NCBI GenBank assembly: GCA_963281255.1
Contig: OY725497.1
Coordinates: 248,001 to 312,000, forward strand
Reading direction: 5' to 3'
Origin: Aphrocallistes beatrix
Taxonomy: Eukaryota > Porifera > Hexactinellida > Sceptrulophora > Aphrocallistidae
Length of the DNA stretch: 64,000 nucleotides
The position numbers and the translations under genes were made by a program. Of the stretch, positions 36,316 to 46,344 are shown in pieces; position 1 is the first letter of the stretch, and each line of letters begins with the position of its first letter. The notes below the pieces were generated by a model that had not been told where the DNA came from, ran no database searches, and saw nothing but the letters and a program-made list of their open reading frames with translations.

Positions 36316-36783
36316 ATGGGAAGTAAGTGGATCTTGATGCTGACTTTGTTGGTCCTACTCAGTCTGCAATGTGGGCTCAGTTTGGGAGAGCAGCTTGATA
36401 ATGAATTAACAGCTGGGAGGAGGTTACGAAGGCAAGTCACTGTGAATCCAGCGACTACAGTACTGACTGTTGGATATTGGGTCTACGTCGTCGCCGGTGT
36501 ACTAGGCTACTGTATAATTTGCTTTATACCATGTATAATCATAGGAGTATGTATCTGCTGCATAGCAGCTTGTGCAAGCAACAGGAAACCCACTCAATTC
36601 CAGACAACAACAACAACAACGACAAATCCTCCCTACGGCACCCCACCCCCTAATGTCTACCCGGGAGTAGCCCCTCCTGTACAACCATACTCAGGACAAC
36701 CTGACCTTTATAAACAAGCCTCTGCTGCCTACCCACCGGAACTGCCTCATGGTACCCAACATGGCACTGAGCCCCCGAAATAG
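36316..36783 (+). CDS. Small single-pass membrane protein, copy 2
   Basis: 155 residues in one exon: signal peptide (about 1-25), a short ectodomain with a possible dibasic site (GRRLRR), one Cys-rich membrane segment (about 55-80, ends CICCIAAC) and a Pro/Tyr tail with a Thr run, NPPYG and YSGQPDLY. The first 40 residues and the tail are nearly identical to copy 3, including the 14 bp before the ATG, so these two are a recent duplication. It lacks the PPxY motif near the end that copies 1, 3 and 4 have. AATAAA lies at 36818. Function is not known. Confidence 0.8.
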   Translation: MGSKWILMLTLLVLLSLQCGLSLGEQLDNELTAGRRLRRQVTVNPATTVLTVGYWVYVVAGVLGYCIICFIPCIIIGVCICCIAACASNRKPTQFQTTTTTTTNPPYGTPPPNVYPGVAPPVQPYSGQPDLYKQASAAYPPELPHGTQHGTEPPK

Positions 36784-37409
36784 GCTTCCAGAATCACATC
36801 GAAACTTTTAATTTTTTAATAAACTTCATAGATATTTTCGTACCTTTTATCACTGTATTTACGTATTTACCCCTTTTTATGATTCAATCATTATATTATA
36901 TTATTTCATAATAGGATAACCTGTCACGATTTTGGTAATCAAAACGTTATTTCATTGACAAGTCTGTGATTCCACACTCATTTTCAATGGAATGTAGTTT
37001 TATTCAGCCGTAAGAAAACGCATTTTTGGTGAATTGAGGGGAGAACTTTATGATCTCTTAATGCTCGTCAAAAGCCTTAGGGCTAAATTTCTAAACTTAT
37101 TTGATTTGGAGGCAATACTCCCTCCCCATTAGTTGATAATAAGGAAGGACGCTTGAATAGATATGAACAACTAAGGCAGGATGAAGTATGCAATATTTAT
37201 TAACATCAAAAATTTGACGTTTCATGTATGCGCTTTGATTTTTTACATACGCACTTTTCCTGTGATACTTATTTGAGTATTACACCAAGCTAAGTTATTA
37301 TTTTCTTTGGGTGAGGTTAGTCTACTAAGCGGTAGCGGGCTCTACTAACAGTCGAGGAAGAAGTCTAGAAGGCATATCATCCTATCATCATACCATCGGA
37401 AGGGAGTAG
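36784..37409. other. Intergenic between duplicated copies
   Basis: AATAAA at 36818-36823 ends copy 2. The 5' flank of copy 3 matches that of copy 2 just before the ATG. No gene seen. Confidence 0.5.
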
Positions 37410-37862
37410 ATGGCGAGTAAGTGGATCTTGATGCTGACTTTGTTGCTCCTACTCAGTCTGCAATGTGGGCTCAGTTTGGGAGAGCAGCTTGATAATGAAT
37501 TAACAGCTGGGAGGAGGTTACGAAGGCAATCCTCTGGGGCTACAGCAGCGACTGTTGGGGTTTGGGTCTACGTCATCGCCTGTATAGTAGGCTGCTGCAT
37601 ATGTTTCTTTCTACCGACTATAATCACAGGAATAGTCATCTGCTGCTTAGTAGCTTCTACGAGCAATAGGCACCCCACTCAATTCCAGACAACAACAACA
37701 ACAACGACAAATCCTCCCTACGGCGCCCCACCCCCTAATGTCTACCCCGGGGTAGCCCCTCCTGTACAACCATACTCAGGACAATCTGACCTTTATAACA
37801 CAGCTTCTGCTCCTTATCCGTCTGAACTGCCTCCTCCAACCTACCAGGATACCAAACAGTAG
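37410..37862 (+). CDS. Small single-pass membrane protein, copy 3
   Basis: 150 residues in one exon, with the same plan as copy 2: signal peptide, ectodomain with GRRLRR, a Cys-rich membrane helix (about 52-77), the tail Thr run, NPPYG, YSGQ, and a final LPPPTYQD that supplies a PPxY motif. The ectodomain and membrane region between the two conserved ends are more diverged from copy 2 than the ends are. Function unknown; adaptor-like behaviour through WW domains is inferred. Confidence 0.8.
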   Translation: MASKWILMLTLLLLLSLQCGLSLGEQLDNELTAGRRLRRQSSGATAATVGVWVYVIACIVGCCICFFLPTIITGIVICCLVASTSNRHPTQFQTTTTTTTNPPYGAPPPNVYPGVAPPVQPYSGQSDLYNTASAPYPSELPPPTYQDTKQ

Positions 37863-38001
37863 ACTGAGCCCCGAAAATAGGCTTCCAGAATGATATCGAA
37901 ACTTTTACTTTTTCTTAGAAACATCTTAGACACTTTCGTACACTTATTATAATTAGTTCTTGTATTTACGCCTTTTTATGATACAGTAATCATATTTTAT
38001 T

Positions 38002-38025
38002 TTATATTATATTATATTATATTAT
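38002..38025. repeat. (ATTAT)n pentanucleotide repeat
   Basis: About five copies of ATTAT/TATAT in the shared 3' flank of copies 3 and 4. Confidence 0.8.
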
Positions 38026-38081
38026 GATACTTGTAATCTGCACGGGTTTACATGTTAAAATTGACAGTTTAATTAACTAGA

Positions 38082-38582
38082 CTACTTTTCCTGGATTGGG
38101 GTTAAGAAGGAACATTTCTGCATAGCTACTGCCTCATTGTAAGGAGGAGGAGGCTCAGTCTGTGGATCAGTTTGAGTGTGAGAAACCGTTTCTCTCGATC
38201 TCGGAGCAGCTCCATATGCCTCTGCTGCATCTCTTAGTCCGACACGAGTGTGACCGGGCGATGCATGGTGGACATCCCGGTGTGCAGTTCTGGGTACGGC
38301 GGGACTGTAGATTATGACGCGGGGCGCTGGTTCTGAGAGCGGAGTTGTGGGGAGTGATTGAGCGTAGGATTGGTTTGCTCGAGTGTGGGAGTCGAACAGT
38401 CTGTTTGCAGAGCGAGATTCTCTTCCTCCATTCCTGTGCGTACGAAGCTCTTTGTTATGCAGCAAGCATCCTGGCATTTGTACGCAAATACATATTATGA
38501 TGCAACATGTTAACACTGGGAGATAGTAATAGGCGAGGAGAAAGAATACACTCCATCCACCTGAAGCAATGAAATTATCCAT
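38082..38582 (-). CDS. Small membrane protein with PPPPY tail motif, copy 4 (diverged, opposite strand)
   Basis: The frame opens upstream at a TTG, but the first ATG is at 38582, giving 166 residues. It has one strongly hydrophobic segment near the N-terminus (SVFFLLAYYYLPVLTCCIII), Cys residues just after it (ICVQMPGC, comparable with CIPGC in copy 1) and a polar Ser/Arg-rich tail ending in PPPPYNEA, a WW-domain ligand. No cleavable signal peptide is evident. Membership of the cluster's family rests on layout and position and is less sure. An upstream exon with a signal peptide is possible. Confidence 0.6.
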   Translation of the reverse strand: MDNFIASGGWSVFFLLAYYYLPVLTCCIIICICVQMPGCLLHNKELRTHRNGGRESRSANRLFDSHTRANQSYAQSLPTTPLSEPAPRVIIYSPAVPRTAHRDVHHASPGHTRVGLRDAAEAYGAAPRSRETVSHTQTDPQTEPPPPYNEAVAMQKCSFLTPIQEK

Positions 38583-38961
38583 AAGGCTTTCCAATACCAG
38601 AATTCCCAAAAGGGATCGGCATTTATATTTAAAGAATGAAAATTATCTATGAATTGATGCCTATATAAGATGTGTCGTAGATATTTTTACATTTTAGAAT
38701 GGATTTCATGCATAGGATGGGATTCTTTCTCTTAGGATTGAACCATTGCATGATTTTCATGGATGTGTGCAGAAGCAATATCGACTACGTTAACATTTTA
38801 ATGACGTATTCTAGATCAAAAGTAGCTTTTTACAAGAATTAAAAGAGTAGAAAATGTTTTATATAGCAGACAACACTCACGAGAATGGAATACAAAATTG
38901 AATAAGGATATTAAACACTGTTGGTAAGTGATTCTAGTGCTGTTCTTTGCCAATGATGTTC
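38583..38961. other. Intergenic, no gene seen
   Basis: AT-rich region between two minus-strand genes. Nothing specific recognised. Confidence 0.5.
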
Positions 38962-40063
38962 CTAATAATTGTAAGGATGGAAGGCTGATAGTTGGTGTGA
39001 CTTCCCTCTCGGAGGTCTCGGGGGGACCATTGGTAGGATAAGTTCAGTCGTGTGTCTGGATTTAGGCGGGAGATCGGGGGGCTGGGAGAGACCAGTGCTG
39101 GGGGTAATTCTAGGGTAATTCGGGGTGATTGCAGCTCGGTGGTTTTGAGGCAATGGCATAGGACGGAATCCTGCTGGAGCCGTGTTTTGTGTGTGAACGG
39201 TGCTAAGCGTATTCGGAGTATCTGGCCTCTTTCTCCTCGGTTTAGCAACGGGAGTCTGTAAACTGGATTTGAGACTCTTTATTTTGGGCGGGATGGCGGG
39301 GAGAATGGGTGTGAAAGAAGAGTGGTTGGTAAACCCGTTTGCACATTTTGGCACTGCGGTAAAGTTTTCCTCCCCCTCATATTGGGACACCCTATTGTCT
39401 CGCCTGAACCTGTAAGCCTGCGTAGGCGCAACTTGTACGTCACATGAATAGCGCGAATTTGAGATTGAGTTTGAAAGGATGGGGGGGATTACTGGGGAGT
39501 AAGGCGGATAGGGAGGCGTTAATGGAGTTATAATGGAGGAGTTGTAAGAAACATCTTGGTAAAAGTTGTCATTTCTTTCTTGATGATAAAAGTTCTGCTC
39601 TTGATAGAAGTTTGAAGAATTAATAGTAGCTTGAGAGAATTCTTCATCAGGGCTAACTGGTAAAATGAAACTGTGAATTTGGCCCTTACGTGCGCTGCTG
39701 TTCCTTAATGGAGGAAGTGGAATGGGAATCTTAGAACGAGACTCGTCGAAATTCATTGAGAACAAAGGTGTGGTGGGAGGTAACAGTGGTTGGCGCTTGA
39801 AATGAGTTTTGCTTCGCTTAATACTCAGCTCCTCAATCTCTGAGGCGAGCGATTCCAAATCACCGTTGATGTGCGAATTGAAATTCGTGCTGGGGATGTG
39901 TAAGGTTCCGTTTTCTTCTAAATTGTTCAGACTGGAGCATTTGGTCTTGGGAGGGAGAGGTGGGGCGTGGTTATTAAGTTGTGAAATCGAGTTAGCAAGG
40001 GTGTTACCCCGTATTCGGGGCTTAGCTTTAGGAGGACTAAAAGAAAAGAAATCAGGTAACCAT
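38962..40063 (-). CDS. Proline-rich, probably disordered protein with SH3-ligand motifs
   Basis: The open frame has no ATG before residue 35 of its longest TTG-initiated form, but it is open without a stop up to an acceptor. A model that restores a start uses a lone ATG (40063-40061), a 40-bp GTTACC...AAG intron (40060-40021) and the exon 40020-38962, giving 353 residues. A second acceptor at 40036 has a better pyrimidine tract but needs an unseen upstream exon. The protein has PxxP clusters (PPLPPK, AKPRRKRP, PDLPPKSR, PPRPPRGK) and few hydrophobic stretches, so it is probably an adaptor-like SH3 ligand. No family was recognised. It is divergent from the TatD gene. Confidence 0.55.
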
Positions 40064-40144
40064 GGATACGGAAATATACAAATTACTATATAGCACTATT
40101 TAATTCGATATTATTCCTAGTACTTATTAATAATAATTAGCTTG

Positions 40145-41335
40145 ATGGCTGAAGGGAATGATAGCCCAAAGAGAGGCTCGGAATGGAAGAATTCAAGTTG
40201 GAAGGATCAAGGCTCTCCAAGAGAGATAATCTGTTACTCGTGCCGAGAGAAAGGGCACACTAAAAAGAACTGTCCCTCCTTAGTCAAATCGAAGCCGACC
40301 AAAGGGAAATCAGCCAATAAGAATGTAATCAAATGCTATTACTGTCAGGACGAAGGTCATGTGCAGGCGAATTGCCCGCTCAAATTTGCAATGCAGGTGT
40401 CACTCCAAGAGGCGGGACAGGGCTCAATGGTCACTCCGCCCACCAGAAAAGAAGGAGCAGAGAAGACACAAGCATTCTACTTCCAATCTCTGTTCAATCT
40501 GTTAGAGGTTGTAAGTGATGGCGCACACTACATTGATACACATTGCCATCTCGAGTATGTATTTGAGAGGTACCACGTGTTCGCATCAGAACACGCCTTC
40601 AAAGAATTCATGCTGGCTAACCAATACCCCAGCGGATTCGACGGTTGCATCAGCACTTTTTGTGACCCTACAGCATTCTCAGCTCTTGGGGCTTTCGACC
40701 AAATCTTAAAAGATGAGAAAACATGGGCGACATTCGGTATACACCCTCACAATTCTCGCTACTATACAGAGACGCTAAAGACTAAGCTCTGCGATGCACT
40801 GACACATCCGAAGTGCGTAGCTTTAGGAGAAATCGGGTTAGACTATTCAGAGGTTTGTCCTAGCGACAGAGAAACACAGATCCGAGTTCTGGAAGATCAG
40901 CTCCAGCTAGCATCACTATACAAGAAGCCTATACAGATTCATTGCCGAAATGCTGAAGATGAATTGATGGACATTTTATTGAAAGAACTGCCAAAGGATT
41001 GGCGAATCCATTTGCACTGTTACACAGGATCAGCAGAAAAGGCCGTTGAGCTCATTTCAACCTTTCCACATCTGTACATCGGGATAACGGGCAGTATTAC
41101 TGTTAAGAGGCTATCACAAGTGCGGGAAACCGTCGAGGTAGTGCCTTTAGACCGCTTACTGCTAGAAACAGACTCGCCATATATGATACCTCTAGAGCTT
41201 AAAGAGAAAATTAAATTTTCACACCCGATCATGGTGTTACATGTCGCAGAAAAGATAGCCAAAATAAAAGATGTGTCCATAAACGAAGTCCTAAAAACTA
41301 CAAGAGAGAATACTAAGAAAATGTTCGGAATTTAG
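40145..41335 (+). CDS. TatD-family metal nuclease with two zinc knuckles
   Basis: 396 residues in one exon; the ATG at 40145 is used because only a TTG lies before it. Residues about 28-80 contain two CX2CX4HX4C zinc knuckles (CYSCREKGHTKKNC, CYYCQDEGHVQANC), typical single-strand nucleic-acid binders. From about 130 onward is a TatD hydrolase domain with all expected metal ligands: the HxH pair in THCHLE, Glu in GEIGLDY, His in IHCRN, His in HLHCYTG and Asp in ETDSPYM. TatD enzymes are exo-/endonucleases linked to DNA processing and apoptosis. Zinc-knuckle plus TatD fusion is the notable point; nearest vertebrate relatives are the TATDN proteins. Confidence 0.9.
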   Translation: MAEGNDSPKRGSEWKNSSWKDQGSPREIICYSCREKGHTKKNCPSLVKSKPTKGKSANKNVIKCYYCQDEGHVQANCPLKFAMQVSLQEAGQGSMVTPPTRKEGAEKTQAFYFQSLFNLLEVVSDGAHYIDTHCHLEYVFERYHVFASEHAFKEFMLANQYPSGFDGCISTFCDPTAFSALGAFDQILKDEKTWATFGIHPHNSRYYTETLKTKLCDALTHPKCVALGEIGLDYSEVCPSDRETQIRVLEDQLQLASLYKKPIQIHCRNAEDELMDILLKELPKDWRIHLHCYTGSAEKAVELISTFPHLYIGITGSITVKRLSQVRETVEVVPLDRLLLETDSPYMIPLELKEKIKFSHPIMVLHVAEKIAKIKDVSINEVLKTTRENTKKMFGI

Positions 41336-41449
41336 CAGCACTGAATTATCACATTTATTTTAACTTATTAAGTAATGTACATTTCGTGAATTATATTAGT
41401 ATGTTTGTGCCATCATAGATTCAGCATGTCCTGTGTACATTTCTTAGCA

Positions 41450-42855
41450 TTATGTAAATCGATTCGATTCAATTTCACGTAATTCTGAAACCTGAAAGAT
41501 ATTAGTGTACCTTTGAGAGTCAGAAAACTGGAGAGGTATCTTCTTAGATGAAAACTCTAGTGCTGAGTTAGTTCTCAGAATTGCTTCAGAATTCTGAGGG
41601 AAGTTTGGTGATTCATCAATCACACCTGACTTTTCAGCTTTATAGAACGTATGATGTTCTGTCATGTGGGCTACATCTGGGAATGATACTTTCTCTCTCT
41701 CACAGAATTTGAAGCTCCAAACATAGATTACTGGCTTCCTTTCTTGCATTATACATTTCACTACAGTAGGCCAATTCCCTGGGGGTCTTTCATTAGGAAT
41801 AAACTTGTGGTCCTTAGAAGAAAAGTACATCATTAAAAAACCCATCATATTTGCTTCAATAAATACATAATATTTTATTGTAAAATACACAATTCTAGAC
41901 CACAATTTACCTCATCGATAATCAGTAAGTCTACAGGGTGCAGTGCGTGATAATAATACTTCTTCTTCATAAAGTTTGATCCTTGTCCCTGTCAGCAAAT
42001 AAATGCATAATTATGACTCAAACCAAGTCAAAGCGAGACTGCATGAAATCCACAAGGTGAAGTTGGTTTACATTAATTAAGAATATTTACCCGAAGTTCG
42101 TTGAGGATTCTCGTTATCTGCTGTGCTAATGGATCCTTGATGTAGCATTTCTCTTCAAAAACATCTCCATTCGGGAGGCAGAGGTTAACAATTGTACTGA
42201 ATTGAAAAAAGTCAATAATATGATACTTAATTACTAATAATTGTTAGTTTCATTACATCGAACGTTGCTAGAACTGATGACTTGTTCTTGAATAATTTAT
42301 TAACCAATTGCTTTTGATATAATTTGCTGATTTGTCCACTAAATTTGACCCAGTATAGGATGTAATTATTCTCCAATAAATAATTAAAACGTGTACGTAT
42401 TGGAACAAAAGTGATCATTTCGTGTATTTCTGGTAATTATTCAAAAGATTGTTCGACATTGTGATAAAGTCAAAAAAAAACTTAATTTAAAGCTTCATTG
42501 AATCATTGTACTACATGATAAAAGTCTTGAATTAAAAAAAAGATAACAAGTTGTCAAATAAAGTTATATCAGATCCATAAAATGTACTGTGTGACTTAAG
42601 GATGACAACTAGGCTTATCAATCTGATCTAACTGATGATAGAAAAATTGGAAAATGGTAGGCTTGATAGATCAAACGCAAAACAAAGAATAAACGGCCTT
42701 ATTTAGTAAGGATAACTAAATTACAATATTAAAGTATAATAGTGAGCATACCTTGGATCGCCCAAATTATGGCGTTTTCTATTGGTTCCATTCCCATTCT
42801 GCCCGAAAGAATGTATTCCTTTCTGCATAATTCTTTGTATCGACGTCAGATTCAT
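41450..42855 (-). CDS. Four-exon orphan protein
   Basis: Exons 42855-42752, 42196-42091, 41988-41911 and 41812-41450 join with GT-AG junctions in phases 2, 0 and 0 to give 216 residues. The start ATG begins MNLTSIQRIMQKG. The protein is soluble with no membrane segment. It has VNLCLPNGDVFEEKCYIKDP, an LLIIDEDHKFI stretch and a Trp/Phe-rich patch (YVWSFKFCEREKVSF); the last 50 residues are polar. No family was recognised. The first intron is 555 bp, long for this window. It converges on the TatD gene with 114 bp between stops. Confidence in the exon chain comes from frame continuity only. Confidence 0.6.
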
Positions 42856-44028
42856 AGTGAAATTTAATTAAAACGAAGTATCCAATCACAAATACTTGAA
42901 TGACACTCATCTCATGCTTTATTATTTATGCTCAATAGTCGAATACAAACAAGCAAGCACATATGTCATATTGCATCATATGATATATCTAGTGCAGTGG
43001 TAGCTAGCCGAGGATGTTGCGCATAACTGACTGAAACAAGGCAAGGAAGCCTTCGGGTAAAACGACCTTCCATTATAAAACTTCACTCCCTAGAGTTTCA
43101 GCTTAAGAATGCTAATCTTTGAATTGCCTACTGGTAGAGACACAGTTGTGATTCGTATTGTGGCATGTCGTACTTAAGCTTGCGAATGACATTACCATTT
43201 CTGTTTATTTCTTAATATCATGTTCTTGTCTAGAATAGATGTAAAGCTGATTCCCTTGATATATAAGGAATCTACTTTGTCTTCCGAAGTAAGTACGATA
43301 AGACAAATGTAAATGTACATAATTGAGATAAGTTCAGCAAACTAAGGATCCGGATTCCCTAGGAAAGAGCCCTATAAACATCACTGAGTGTAACTATCAG
43401 AAAAGGGAAAGTGAATGACAGGAATAAAGTAGATACCTTGTGTTGGGATAATGTTTATCTGATGGCTCATTAAAATATTTGGAAAGGCAATTCCGCGAAT
43501 AACTCACAATTAGTCTCAATATTTTCACACATTATGAAACGTAACTCAATGTAAGATAAATTGTTTTGTTTGAAGATACCCTCAAATTCAATCACTTGTT
43601 GGAATTCACAGATAAAAAAGATGGCATTTAGGTCTAAGTAAGGTATCTGAAGTTGTGAAATAATTAAAATAATCGATTAATAATACAGTATAACAATTAA
43701 AAAGAATTATGTGCCAATATGATTCAAAAGATAAAGGAAAACCGACTTGGAGTATATTTCCTAATTAGAACGTAAAATAGAACCAAAAGTTATCTACATA
43801 TTCGAGAAAGTCATTTTAATGCTCCGTTGCTGGCACAGGAATGTTAGATACACTGATATATTGAACTATGTGGTAATACGTCTCTTTTAATCAAAAAGAT
43901 AAAAAAGGAATATTAATAACGATGTGGCTCCAATAACAATAACCAAAATGAAGATATCAAAACACAAGTATTATTCAAATAAAAGTGACAAGAAAAGTGA
44001 CAAAAACGTGCTGGTGGGTGAAGGTGGA
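42856..44028. other. AT-rich intergenic region, no gene seen
   Basis: About 1.17 kb of AT-rich DNA between the orphan and the zinc-finger gene. No open frame of merit, RNA gene or clear repeat was recognised. It may contain regulatory DNA of either gene. Confidence 0.5.
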
Positions 44029-44944
44029 TTAAGGTGATCCAGGGGCAGAACTAATGTCAGACTCGATGTGGCTGAGGTAGGCATCGTTGTCGTGGAATGA
44101 AATGGAGGTTCCATTCTCAATCTGGACTTCCTTGAAAGCCGGACTAAGAGGCTGATCCATGTTCTGCACAACTTGGTCTTGAAGCAGTAAAGTCAACGCT
44201 CCTAGTTGTGATGGAATGTTCGTGTTAGGAGATTTGTGAAGCTGTTGATGGCGTTTGAGACTACTCGTCTTCGTGAAACACCGCAAGCAGATTTCGCACT
44301 GGTAGGGGCGTTCCCCTGTGTGAGTACGCATGTGCTCCTTCAACTTGGAGGGCACTGGGAAAGCGAGGGTGCACACTTCGCATTTATACTTACGCGTCTG
44401 CTTATGGATTCGTGAATGGTTGCGCAATTTTAACCGATCTTCAAACACTTTGTCGCATTGATTACACTTATTTACATTTCGCAAGTCCTCGCTTGCGACT
44501 AATTCAACAACTGCAACACCTGGATTTATCCCATTGCTGAAAGTTGTCTTAGGAAATGTATATAGTTCTTGACAAGGCATATACACTTTCTGAGCAGTGG
44601 TCAGGTCGTTTGTACTTGCGTCATTCGTATCGATGTTATGTGGAGCATAGAAAGCATTGGTTAGATTAGACAGTGCGTCTCTACCATTGTGTAGTTCAGC
44701 CAATACATCGGTTAGCGTGGAGATAGCCTTTTCTACTTTCCTTTCAATTCCGAGTATGTCGTTGAGGCTAAGTATCCTTCTAGGATTTGGATTCGAGAGC
44801 AGGATATCGGTGGATAAGGCCTGATCAAGGGTAGATGTCGAAAATGATGCACCTAAAGGCGAATTGGTATTGTTACTGAAGGATATAAAGTATAATCTAA
44901 ACCTATTCAACTATTATAATATTTTACTATTTACCTGAGAGCAT
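44029..44944 (-). CDS. C2H2 zinc-finger protein, three fingers
   Basis: The long exon opens without an ATG near its start. A ten-base coding exon (44944-44935, ATG CTC TCA G) followed by a GTAAAT donor joins in frame to an acceptor CCTTTAG before 44852, giving 277 residues that begin MLSGASFST. Three fingers follow in the C-terminal half (CNQCDKVFEDRLKLRNH, CEVCTLAFPVPSKLKEH, CEICLRCFTKTSSLKRH) with an HTGERPY linker only between fingers two and three. The N-terminal half has a short helical stretch and is otherwise low in motifs. It is likely a DNA-binding transcription factor; the subfamily is not identifiable. Confidence 0.75.
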
Positions 44945-46344
44945 GTTTGTAGATTATTTTCTTGCTAAATCAAATTCGATTGAGTCTGTAGAGTTTAAAA
45001 ACATAATATTCAACTGCATACTTATAGAACAGAACAAGGAGCATGTGATGGCTATTAAACTGCACCATTAAAAGGTACTTTCTCATGATCATTTGACCGA
45101 GCAGATTGGGAACTCATGTGTTATTTAAGGCACATGAGGGTATAGATGAGAACCACATCCCAGAATCTTGTAAAGATAGCAATTATAGTTATGTAATGAC
45201 AAAATCATATGATGTATCGTGAAAAGTTGGATCCTACACGTTATAAAATTAGAAATGTGAACAGATAGATATTGAAGATAAAGAGAAAAAGGTACTCCAC
45301 TTTCCATCATATGGAGTAGCATCATTAGTCATGCTGTCTGGGGAAAGCGATTAGAATTAGATAATGTATTTAATTAATAAGCTAGAATACAAATCATTAG
45401 CGTTTATAATCGATATTCCCTGAAATTGGGAATACTTGTATTCAGACACATTTTCTAAATTAGTTATAAACTGGGATCGTGTCTTCATTTAAGATGTATT
45501 ATTAGTCAACTGATCAATTGAGTGCAAGAGTTGAACCCTCAAGATTTCATTGACAATAATATAGGAAGCACACTAAAATGTATATGGTGCATATTGCCAC
45601 CGGGAACCACCAAATTACCCAATCCAATTAGTCCATCAATAAATTAAAATATTTCCCGGAAATATGGAATGATTTACATCTACATAATTAATGATGAATT
45701 GCATTCACTACAATTTTGAACTTTTAGGAAATAATTAGGTTGGAAGATATTAGATGTAGGTGTATTACGTAGTTAGCATTACAAGAAAAGTAGAAATTTG
45801 AAAAGTAAAGTAAATTAGATAATATTCAACAACAAAAAGACGTCTAATGAATTTAAAATACGAATGTGAGCCACTAAAATAGCTGCTTGCTAAGTCGTGG
45901 ATGGTGATGCAAAGTACTTTGTACTTCGTAATTTTTGCACCTGGCTGTTTTCCACGTTACCCAAGCAATGTTTTGATAATTATCGGAAAATTAAATTAAA
46001 AAGAGGAAAAAATAGTGGTAGAGAGAGGATATCAATATCGTGTTGGGAGGAGCTGACAGACATAGGAGGCGATTATGATCTTTAGTGCTTAGAACAAAAA
46101 GATGAAGGCCTTTCATATGCATCTTAATAGAGGATAGTATTACTAATTTACATTTTAAGCCTTGCCCATCACATTTGTTCAGACTTCAAGACTGAACAAT
46201 GACCTCGAAGGACAAAAAATGCGAAACACACTTCTCAATAAGTGGTTTGCTATCGAGGGAAGAATCGAAATAAGTGAATTTTAAAAATATGTTTAATTAA
46301 TCAGACTAGTTACAACCATAATGCTACACAAAGAGGGAAATACA
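44945..46344. other. AT-rich intergenic region, no supported gene
   Basis: About 1.4 kb upstream of the zinc-finger gene. A GTG-initiated 62-codon frame at 45897-46085 has no family signature and was not called. No repeats or RNA genes were recognised. Distal regulatory DNA for the transcription factor is possible. Confidence 0.45.

Noticed and set aside
45897..46085. 62-codon frame with a GTG start
   Set aside because: No ATG, no family match and AT-rich surroundings; a chance frame is more likely.
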